Part shown: positions 16,689-26,050 of the stretch, one piece after another | How the letters are laid out: each line of letters begins with the position of its first letter | Position numbering within the stretch: the stretch's first letter is position 1 | From: Elusimicrobiota bacterium | Lineage (GTDB): Bacteria; Elusimicrobiota; Elusimicrobia; UBA1565; UBA9628 | Assembly (NCBI GenBank): GCA_016191335.1 | Contig: JACPOW010000039.1 | Coordinates: 24,783 to 73,119 of the forward strand | Direction: 5' to 3' | Length of the DNA stretch: 48,337 nt | Notes under the pieces: generated by a model | The model's database searches: none | The model's input: only the letters and a program-made list of their open reading frames with translations | Told to the model about the DNA's origin: nothing | Program-made: the position numbers and the translations under genes

Positions 16689-18905
16689 TCAGTAGCGGTT
16701 GAACCATTCGAGGAAGGTCGTCGCGCCCGCGCCCTCCGTGCCCTGGTCGCTGATCTCCGACTGGATGGCCCAGTGCGGCGCCAGGGACTTGCGGAGCTTG
16801 AGCTGGCGGCTCTGGTCGAAGTCGCTGCCGATCGTGAGGTTCGCCCCGCCCGGCAGGCGGAGCTTGACCGTCGTCGTCTTCGTGGCGGGATCGTAGCCCA
16901 CGTGCTCGATCGGCGTGGCGCCGAACAGGTACAGCGAGGCGAGTCCGAAGGCGCGGCTCTCCAGGGCCGTCTCGGTGTTGCTCACGGAGACGGTCTGCTC
17001 GGGGTCGAGCTCGGCGGGGCTCTTGCCGAAGATCAGCAGCGCGATGATGTCCTCGCGCTTGAGCGGCGGGACGCTCGTCAGCTCGATGCGAGGCTTCTCC
17101 ACGGTGCCCAGGATCAGGATGCCGATCTCCACCTCCGGGGTCTTGTAGCGCACGAGCCCCTCCAGCGCCCCGGAGCGGGAGCCGGAGGACACCTCGACGT
17201 TCAGGTGATCGACCGTCGCGTTGCGGCGGAACAGCTCCACGGCGAAGCTCCGGACCGAGACCGTCCCCGCGGCCGCGGCCGGCGTGGAGGTCAGGACCAG
17301 GTCGAGGCCGATCGGCACCGGGTCCTTCGCGAGGTTCGAGAAGAGGATCAGCGGCTTCTCGGTCCTCACGACGAGGCTCCCGCGCGGCGCCGCGAACCGG
17401 CCGCCCCCTCCGGGGCGCCGCGCCGGCGCGGCCCGCTCCGGGACCACCGCTCCGGTCTTGATGCGCTTGTCGACGAACACCTTCGGCGCGCGCCCCACCT
17501 CGAGCCGGGGGGCCTCGAGCGCGACCTCCGCGAGGATCGTCTCGCCGGAATGCTCGAAGGCGCGCCCCGGCGTCCAGGCGTCGACGGCCGCCGCCTCCCC
17601 CTTGGCCCGCAGGACGAGGCGCTGACGCCCGCCCGCGAGGTCGGTCGTGAACGCGTAGCGCGCGGAGAGCCGCGCGGAGCGCGGGTCGCCGCGGCTCTCG
17701 AGCGTCAGAGACAAAGGGCCCGTCAGGACGTGGACGGGCGGCGGCACGGCGAACTCCGTCTCCTTGAGCAGGGCGACGAGGTCCTCGAAGCGGGGCACCT
17801 TGACCGTCGCGCGGACCTCGTGGGCCATCGCCGCGTCCTTCAACGGGCGGCCGAGGCGTCCGCTGACGCGGAGCGCGGCGTCCCCCGCGACCTCGTACCA
17901 GGCCTTGACCGGCTCGACGCCCGCCTTCAGCTCGGCCTCGTACCTGCCGCCCCCGGCGCGGCCGGTCAGCGAGACGCGTCCGGTCAGCGAGCGCACCGAC
18001 CGGAAGGGCGCCGCGGGCGGCCGGGCCGGCGCCAGCTGATAGCGGCAGGACAGCTCCCCGCCGGACGGCCGGGCGGCACCGGGGTCCAGCGGCGCGGCGC
18101 CCTCGCAGGCGTAAAGCCGCAGCGAGCGCAGCGGTCCTTCGGACGGCGTGAGCTCCGCGCCGCCCGTGGCCTCGTAGCCGCGCGGCCCGCGCCGCGCCTT
18201 GAGGTCGGCCCGCGCCCGGCCGCCGGGCCGGAGCTCCGCGCTGGCGGCGAGCTCGACGAAGGTCGGCGCCCCGCCCTGGAGCAGGTCGGTCGCCGCGCCG
18301 AGCTCGGCCTTCAGACGGCGGACGCCGGAGGCGGCCTTGATCCGCACGTCGGCGGCGACCGTCAGCGGACGCCGGGCGAGCGGATCGAGGACGGCCCGGA
18401 AGTCCCCCGCGACCGCGGCCGACGCGGCGGTGACGGTGAACGAGGACAGCTCGACGCGCAGCTCGCGGACCGGGGTCGAGTACAGGACGGCGGGGATCCG
18501 CCCCGCCCCGCCGGGCTCGCGCCGGCGCAGGTCGAGGCGCGCGTCGCCGGAGACCGCGACGAGGCGCTCTACGCGCTCGACGACGGGGCCGCGCCGCGAG
18601 TAGAAGACGACCGCCCTCAGCTCGAGCTCGGAGAAGCAGGCCGAGAACACGCCCGGCCGGTCGCCGACGCAGAAGCCGAAGGCGGTCAGCGCGTAGCGGT
18701 GGCGGCGCGGCGCGAGCGGCTCGGCGGAGAAGCGCAGGCTCGACCACGCGGGAGCGTACGGGGCGCCGAAGACCTTGAGCGCCGCGCCCACCGTCCGGCT
18801 CGTGAGCAGCGCGCCGGGACGCGCCAGGAACACGGACCCGGCGACGGCGGCCGCCGCGAGCGGCGCGCCCGCGAGCCAGGCCAGACGCCGCGCCCAGGGC
18901 CGCAT
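16689..18905 (-). CDS. tamB: TamB-like translocation and assembly protein
   Basis: This 738-residue protein has one N-terminal membrane anchor (residues 8-30, LAWLAGAPLAAAAVAGSVFL), a long region of short beta strands, and a C-terminal TamB/DUF490 domain with the usual closing pattern (LTSVPPLKREDIIALLIFGKSP, then LTIGSDF..., ending FLEWFNRY). TamB proteins form a hydrophobic groove across the periplasm and work with TamA in lipid transport or outer-membrane protein insertion. At 738 residues it is shorter than E. coli TamB. Its ATG overlaps the stop of tamA by one base (TGATG), so the two are coupled. The frame continues upstream into tamA but the coding start is here. Confidence 0.88.
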   Translation of the reverse strand: MRPWARRLAWLAGAPLAAAAVAGSVFLARPGALLTSRTVGAALKVFGAPYAPAWSSLRFSAEPLAPRRHRYALTAFGFCVGDRPGVFSACFSELELRAVVFYSRRGPVVERVERLVAVSGDARLDLRRREPGGAGRIPAVLYSTPVRELRVELSSFTVTAASAAVAGDFRAVLDPLARRPLTVAADVRIKAASGVRRLKAELGAATDLLQGGAPTFVELAASAELRPGGRARADLKARRGPRGYEATGGAELTPSEGPLRSLRLYACEGAAPLDPGAARPSGGELSCRYQLAPARPPAAPFRSVRSLTGRVSLTGRAGGGRYEAELKAGVEPVKAWYEVAGDAALRVSGRLGRPLKDAAMAHEVRATVKVPRFEDLVALLKETEFAVPPPVHVLTGPLSLTLESRGDPRSARLSARYAFTTDLAGGRQRLVLRAKGEAAAVDAWTPGRAFEHSGETILAEVALEAPRLEVGRAPKVFVDKRIKTGAVVPERAAPARRPGGGGRFAAPRGSLVVRTEKPLILFSNLAKDPVPIGLDLVLTSTPAAAAGTVSVRSFAVELFRRNATVDHLNVEVSSGSRSGALEGLVRYKTPEVEIGILILGTVEKPRIELTSVPPLKREDIIALLIFGKSPAELDPEQTVSVSNTETALESRAFGLASLYLFGATPIEHVGYDPATKTTTVKLRLPGGANLTIGSDFDQSRQLKLRKSLAPHWAIQSEISDQGTEGAGATTFLEWFNRY

Positions 18906-20641
18906 CAGAACTCCCTCCCGTAGCTGAAGAAGAACTGCCAGTGCCGCGGGCCGGGCGCCGTGGCCGGGTCCCGACGCCAGACCAGGCTGCGCGCGAAGGT
19001 CACGCGGAAGGCCCCGATCGCGGTCGGCCAGCGCGAGCCGAAGCCGGGCGCGTAGTACACGTCGGGGTCCAGATGGAGCGAGGAGCGCCCCGCCATCGCC
19101 GCGTCGAGGAACACGAGCGGCTGCAGCCTCCACGGCAGCAGGTCCCCCGCGCGCAGCTCCAGCCCCTGGTAGACGCCCGTCAGGAAGCCGCCCTCGTCGC
19201 CGAGCTCGCCCGGGCCGACGCCGCGGAAGTCCGCGTTGCCGCCGATGAAGAAGCGCATCGCGGGAGACAGCTCGCGCTGGGCCGCCGCGCGGTCGCCGAC
19301 GACGGTCGTCCCCGCCCAGCCGCGCAGGCCGAGCACGGCGAGCGGCGGGTCGTAGCGGCCCACGTTCCAGAGCTTCTCCGTCCCGAGGCGGAAGCGGTGC
19401 GCGGTCAGCGACGAGGCCAGCTCGGAGACCCGCGAGGCCGTGTCGAGCTCCGCGCGGAACCCGCCGCGGGGCTCGCGCACGTGGTACTCGAAGAGATGGC
19501 TCGTCGCCTCGAAATGGGTGTTGAGGGTCTGGAAGTAGGAGTCCTGCGGGCCGATGCCGCGCCGGGTGTCGGCGTACTCGATGGCGGGGCCCGCCTGGAA
19601 CTCCAGATGCACGGCCTGGTCGTCCCAGGTGAGGCCGGGGCCGACCGAGACCGAGTAGGAGACGGTCTCGAAGCGCGCCACGTCGGTGCGCGCGCCGACG
19701 ACCCGGGGCAGGAGGTACAGCCGCGAGGACGGGCTCAGGTAGAAGCGCATCCGGGCGTCCGCGGACTGCTCGCGCTTGGAGGCGAACAAGGTCGCCTCCG
19801 CGGCGCTCGCGCGCCAGCCGATGCGGGAATGGTTCCAGCGCGCGCGGACCCGCGCGAGGCCCTCGGTGTCGACGCCCACGCCGAGGCGGATCAGGCGGGG
19901 CGGGGCGACGGCCGCGCGGTGGACGATGCGCACGCCGGCGGTCCCGCAGGACACGTCGTAGGAGGAGTTCAGGAACAGCGCCTCGCTGACAATCCGGTCC
20001 GAGGTGAGGGCGAACAGGCGCGGGTCGATCGGCCGGAGGCGTTCGAAGGCCTCGTAGCGCCGGAAGATGCCGGGGTCGACCCCCTCGAGGACCGGCTCCT
20101 CGATGGGCGACGCGTCGTGCTTCGCGCCGCCGGGGAAGCGGGCGACGACCGTGCCGCTGGCGGCGTCCGCCGACATCACGACCTCGGGGCAGGGATAGCC
20201 CTGGTTCTGGAGGTCGGCCGCCACGGCGGCCTTGACCGCGTCGAGCATCTTCGGGGTCAGCGGCGCGCCGACGACGCGGCGACGCTTGCTCAGGTCGATC
20301 CCCGGCGGCAGGTTGTCGCCCTCGAGCCGCCTGATCGCGATGATCCGCCCGGGATCGACGAGCAGGCGCCCGTCACGCTCGGTGAACGACGGGTACAGAT
20401 AGCCGCGCTGCTGGAGGAAGGCCGTCAGCAGGCGCCGCGCCTGCGCCCGCGGGGTGTCCTTCCACGCCTCGCTCTCGGGGTCGCCGCACACGAGACGGCG
20501 CTCGACGGCGGTCAGCGAGACCGGGGCGCCCGAGAACTCGACGCCCGGGCACGCGTCCGCCGCGGCCGCGCCGGAGCGTAGGAGCAGGGCGAGGCCGGCG
20601 AGAAGGACCGGGCGGAGGACGTCAAAGGTCGGTCGGGGTAT
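18905..20641 (-). CDS. tamA: TamA-like Omp85 outer-membrane protein, probable ATA start
   Basis: This reads as an Omp85 protein of 578 residues: signal peptide, POTRA-like repeats (about 60-200; RRLLTAFLQQRGYLYPSF, ADLQNQGYPCPEV) and a C-terminal barrel with RFFIGGNADFRGVGPGELG (the conserved R-G-F/Y loop pattern of the family) ending in FSYGREF. The first ordinary start is GTG at 20491, but that would remove the signal peptide. Upstream in the same frame there is an intact one (PVLLAGLALLLRSGAAAADA). The only start-like codon before it is ATA at 20641, 6 bases after a perfect AGGAGG. I therefore extend the gene to ATA. tamB follows, coupled by TGATG. Confidence 0.8.
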   Translation of the reverse strand: MPRPTFDVLRPVLLAGLALLLRSGAAAADACPGVEFSGAPVSLTAVERRLVCGDPESEAWKDTPRAQARRLLTAFLQQRGYLYPSFTERDGRLLVDPGRIIAIRRLEGDNLPPGIDLSKRRRVVGAPLTPKMLDAVKAAVAADLQNQGYPCPEVVMSADAASGTVVARFPGGAKHDASPIEEPVLEGVDPGIFRRYEAFERLRPIDPRLFALTSDRIVSEALFLNSSYDVSCGTAGVRIVHRAAVAPPRLIRLGVGVDTEGLARVRARWNHSRIGWRASAAEATLFASKREQSADARMRFYLSPSSRLYLLPRVVGARTDVARFETVSYSVSVGPGLTWDDQAVHLEFQAGPAIEYADTRRGIGPQDSYFQTLNTHFEATSHLFEYHVREPRGGFRAELDTASRVSELASSLTAHRFRLGTEKLWNVGRYDPPLAVLGLRGWAGTTVVGDRAAAQRELSPAMRFFIGGNADFRGVGPGELGDEGGFLTGVYQGLELRAGDLLPWRLQPLVFLDAAMAGRSSLHLDPDVYYAPGFGSRWPTAIGAFRVTFARSLVWRRDPATAPGPRHWQFFFSYGREF

Positions 20642-20647
20642 TCGAGG

Positions 20648-20653
20648 CCTCCT
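20648..20653 (-). promoter_or_regulatory. Ribosome binding site that decides an ATA start
   Basis: A perfect AGGAGG on the minus strand is followed by 6 bases and then ATA (20641-20639). No ATG, GTG or TTG occurs in frame until 20491, which lies beyond the signal peptide. Confidence 0.65.
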
Positions 20654-20769
20654 GTCCGCGGGTTCGAGGGGTTCTGTCCAGGCACGTTCCTTAGAGGAGC
20701 AACACTACGACCGCTCTCGCGGACGGCTTGAATGGGAAGCCGGGCCGTGATGTTGCTTGCGGGACGAAA

Positions 20770-20798
20770 TGATAAGATGCGCCATCGCCGTCTTATCA
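20770..20798 (+). promoter_or_regulatory. Dyad in front of the aconitase ribosome binding site
   Basis: TGATAAGA and TCTTATCA form perfect 8-base arms around a 13-base spacer. The left arm overlaps a -10-like TAAGAT; the right arm abuts the AGGAG ribosome binding site. It could be a repressor operator or, if transcription starts further upstream, an mRNA hairpin. Confidence 0.45.
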
Positions 20799-20809
20799 GG
20801 AGCGCCACC

Positions 20810-23521
<2,712 letters not shown>

Positions 23522-23556
23522 AGAAATCGCGGTTTCCGGACTTTTGATACGCGCTT

Positions 23557-23615
23557 CATAGCACGGATGCCCTGGCTGCTTGGGCGGACAAGGTAGCCAG
23601 GGCACCGTTGCTATG
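23557..23615 (+). terminator. Long imperfect hairpin downstream of aconitase
   Basis: Two nested perfect arm pairs, CATAGCA/TGCTATG outside and TGCCCTGGCT/AGCCAGGGCA inside, are separated by small 4-base mismatched segments and enclose a 17-base loop. It lies 36 bases after the acnA stop and converges on the CsgG-like gene. No T-run follows, so it is not a classical intrinsic terminator; it could be a bidirectional terminator, an mRNA-stabilising stem or a dispersed repeat. Confidence 0.45.
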
Positions 23616-23655
23616 CGGGCGGGCGAAGGGAAATCCAGCCGGTCGAAGGGCTTGG

Positions 23656-24345
23656 CTACTTCTTGAGCTGCGCCGGCCAGGTCTTCTTGACGGCCTTCAG
23701 GATCGAGTCCGCGACGGCGCGCGCACCTTCCTCGAAGGTGTACACGCTCGTCGAGTCGGAGCCGGACCAGAGGATCTCGCCGGTCGGCACGAAGACGAGG
23801 CGGGCGGTGACGCCCAGGCGGCCGTAGGTCGTCACGGTGCGCGGCTCGCGGCGCACGACGCGCGTGGTCCGGTAGCCCGACAGCTCGGTGACCTCGGCGT
23901 TCGCGAAGCTACCGTCGGGCTGCTGGACGCGCTTGATCTTGCGCACGTAGACGGGGTCCTGATGGGTGTCCACGACGTCGGCGCGGACCAACGATTCCCG
24001 CGGCTCCCGGAAGTCGGTGATGCGGCCCATCAGGAGGGCGTCCACGCCGAGCAGGCGCCCGAGCTCCTTGGCCGCCTTCGGCTCGCCGGAGGACAGCTTC
24101 TTCTCGCGCAGGACCTTGTCCACCTGGGAGCGCTCGACGAGGTCGTAGCCCGCGCCGATCAGGCCCTGCTCGAAGGCGCCGGACAGCGCCTCGCCGGAGC
24201 CCTGGCGGCCCGGATGGTCGGAGAAGCCGACGACGGCGACTCGCTTGACCTTCACGAACTCGAAGTCGGACTTGATCGCGACCGTGGCCGTGCCGCAGGC
24301 GCCCAGGACCATGACGGCCGCCAGCACGGGGAGGAGCTTCCTCAT
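23656..24345 (-). CDS. CsgG/LpoB-like lipoprotein
   Basis: This 229-residue protein starts with a lipoprotein signal (MRKLLPVLAAVMVLGAC, Cys-17). The rest resembles the CsgG/curli-assembly-like fold: KRVAVVGFSDHPGRQGSG, LSGAFEQGLIGAGYDLVERSQVDKVLREKKLS, then AAKELGRLLGVDALLMGRI, and late strands (ARLVFVPTGEILWSGS). Members are periplasm-facing outer-membrane lipoproteins, some forming secretion pores, others regulating cell-wall synthesis. No curli genes are present, so the role is open. It lies 4 bases after the flavoprotein gene and ends a three-gene minus-strand unit. Confidence 0.75.
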   Translation of the reverse strand: MRKLLPVLAAVMVLGACGTATVAIKSDFEFVKVKRVAVVGFSDHPGRQGSGEALSGAFEQGLIGAGYDLVERSQVDKVLREKKLSSGEPKAAKELGRLLGVDALLMGRITDFREPRESLVRADVVDTHQDPVYVRKIKRVQQPDGSFANAEVTELSGYRTTRVVRREPRTVTTYGRLGVTARLVFVPTGEILWSGSDSTSVYTFEEGARAVADSILKAVKKTWPAQLKK

Positions 24346-24349
24346 CCGC

Positions 24350-25501
24350 CTAACCTTTTTTCAGCTTGAAGCGGCCCAGGCGGAAGCGGTGCAGGTTGAG
24401 CTCGGACTTGCCGCCGACGATGAGCTCGGCCATGGACTTGCCGACGATCGGCGCGAACTTGAAGCCGTGGCCGGAGAAGCCGGCGGCGACGAAGCCGTTG
24501 GGCGCGTCGGGCAGGCGGTCCATGATGAAATCGTCGTCGGGGGTGTTGTCGTACCAGCACACGTGCCCCTCGAAGTCGACGAAGTTCGCGAGCTCCGGGA
24601 TGTACTGCTTGAGGAACTTGCGGCAGGTCTTCTCGAACTTCGGCGACAGCATGCGCATCTCGTCGGGGTTGGCGGCCTTCACGACAGGCCCCTTGCGGTG
24701 GTCGCCGATCTTGATGAAGCCCTGGATGTGCACGGGGAAGCCGTAGAAGCCGGCGGCCGCGCTCGCGAACACGGGGAAGTGCTCGGGGCGGTAGCGGCCG
24801 CGGCCTTCCTGGGGTCTCAAGAAAAGCTGTTCTTGTTTCGTGATCTTGATCGGGACGCCCCACGGCTTGAGCAGCTCGTTGGACCAGTAGCCCGCCGTGA
24901 AGAGGAACTTGTCGGCCTCCCAGACCTTGCCGGTCGAGTCCTTGACCGACCGGATCCCGTTCTTGTCCTTCTGGATCGAGACGACCTTGACGCCGTTGCG
25001 GATTTTGACGCCCTTGCGCTGCGCGATGGACGCGGTCGCCGCGACCGCGCGGCTGGCCCAGATCATGCCGCCGTCCGGGTGGAACAGCGCCCACTTGAAG
25101 GCGCCCGAGCGGTACATCGGGTAGCGCTTCTTGACCTCGGGGGGCAGGAGCTTCTCGAAGCGGACCTTGCGGTCCTGAAGGACGCCCATGCTGTGCGCCT
25201 CGTAGCCGGCGGCCTTGGGCGCGAGCTCGAGCACGCCGTTCTGGAGCAGCAAAGTCTCCTCGGCGAGCGTGTTCAGCTCGAGCCACATCGGCAGGGCCTT
25301 GAGGGCCATCTCGGTGTAGAAGGAGTCCTTGCCGTAGGTGAGGCGGAACACGCGCAGGTGGTCGCCCGAGGCCGCCCACTGGTTGGGGACGTCGCGCTGG
25401 TCGAGAAGGGTGACCGTGTGGCCGAGCAGGGCGAGATGGTAGGCCGTCTGCACGCCCATGATGCCGCCGCCGACGACGATCACCGAGTTCTTGACGCTCA
25501 T
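24350..25501 (-). CDS. Monomeric sarcosine-oxidase-like FAD oxidoreductase
   Basis: This 383-residue protein is a DAO-family flavoenzyme. The N-terminal Rossmann motif is VIVVGGGIMGVQTAYHLA ending in an acidic residue, and the C-terminal FAD motif is GFVAAGFSGHGFKFAP. Cys-315, in CWYDNTPDDDFIMD, lines up with the covalent-flavin Cys of monomeric sarcosine oxidase and N-methyltryptophan oxidase, so FAD is probably covalently bound. Such enzymes oxidise secondary amines or amino acids with O2, giving H2O2; the substrate here is unknown. There is no signal peptide, so it is cytoplasmic. The ATG overlaps the upstream stop as ATGA. Confidence 0.88.
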   Translation of the reverse strand: MSVKNSVIVVGGGIMGVQTAYHLALLGHTVTLLDQRDVPNQWAASGDHLRVFRLTYGKDSFYTEMALKALPMWLELNTLAEETLLLQNGVLELAPKAAGYEAHSMGVLQDRKVRFEKLLPPEVKKRYPMYRSGAFKWALFHPDGGMIWASRAVAATASIAQRKGVKIRNGVKVVSIQKDKNGIRSVKDSTGKVWEADKFLFTAGYWSNELLKPWGVPIKITKQEQLFLRPQEGRGRYRPEHFPVFASAAAGFYGFPVHIQGFIKIGDHRKGPVVKAANPDEMRMLSPKFEKTCRKFLKQYIPELANFVDFEGHVCWYDNTPDDDFIMDRLPDAPNGFVAAGFSGHGFKFAPIVGKSMAELIVGGKSELNLHRFRLGRFKLKKG

Positions 25502-25923
25502 TTGAGAAACCGCCCTCCGATCCGTCGCGCGACGCCTTCCGGCGGCGAGCCGTGGCCGACGCGCATCCACTTCCCGCCCTCCGCCTCGGCCATCTCGCCC
25601 AGCTCGACGTCGGCCGTCACGACCGTCGTCTTCCCGCCGTTCCACTTCCGGGAACGGACCCGGTCGAGGATCAGGTCGTCGGCCTTCAGCTCGCGCGTGA
25701 AGCTCACGCGGAAGTTGTCCGGCCGCGGGCCTCCGAGCGTCCGGAAGGCCCCGTCGTAAAAGAGCTCGACCTCGATGTCCCCGCCGGCGTCCTCGCACAG
25801 CTGGGCGAAGATCACCGTGATCCGGTCCGTGTCCGCGTCCTCCTGCGCCGAGTGGGCCGGGCCGCCGTAGCCGTAAGCGGTGCGGACCAGATTCGTGCCG
25901 TCGACGCAGAACAACCGGCTCAT
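25498..25923 (-). CDS. NYN-domain (YacP-like) predicted ribonuclease
   Basis: This 141-residue protein has the PIN/NYN-like order of acidic residues: FCVDGTNLVR at the start, DIEVELFYDG, a DDLILDRVRS helix and TTVVTADVELGEMAEAEG. This fits the YacP-like NYN family, metal-dependent RNases or RNA-binding proteins linked to RNA turnover. ATG at 25923 precedes the first strand; an in-frame start 45 bases upstream would add residues not in the family. A TAAAAT box (25932-25937) ends 8 bases before it. It heads a unit with the flavoprotein and the CsgG-like lipoprotein. The kinase gene is divergent. Confidence 0.75.
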   Translation of the reverse strand: MSRLFCVDGTNLVRTAYGYGGPAHSAQEDADTDRITVIFAQLCEDAGGDIEVELFYDGAFRTLGGPRPDNFRVSFTRELKADDLILDRVRSRKWNGGKTTVVTADVELGEMAEAEGGKWMRVGHGSPPEGVARRIGGRFLK

Positions 25924-25931
25924 CTTCGGGT

Positions 25932-25937
25932 ATTTTA
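25932..25937 (-). promoter_or_regulatory. -10-like box before the NYN gene
   Basis: TAAAAT lies 8 bases before the ATG at 25923, in an otherwise GC-rich context, with no clear -35 box. Confidence 0.35.
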
Positions 25938-25999
25938 GCAAATCGATAAGGAGGGCCGCGGGGTCCAAAAATCGTCAAGGAAATACGCCCGCAGGACCC

Positions 26000-26028
26000 T
26001 TGACGCCCCCATCCCAGGTCTTTACACT
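26000..26028 (+). promoter_or_regulatory. Promoter of the TPR-kinase gene
   Basis: TTGACG (26000-26005), 17 bases, then TACACT (26023-26028), the same hexamers as the CPXCG promoter. Transcription should start near 26035, giving a leader of about 16 bases with a weak AAGGA. Confidence 0.6.
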
Positions 26029-26050
26029 GACAAGGAATCTTCCTCTCATA

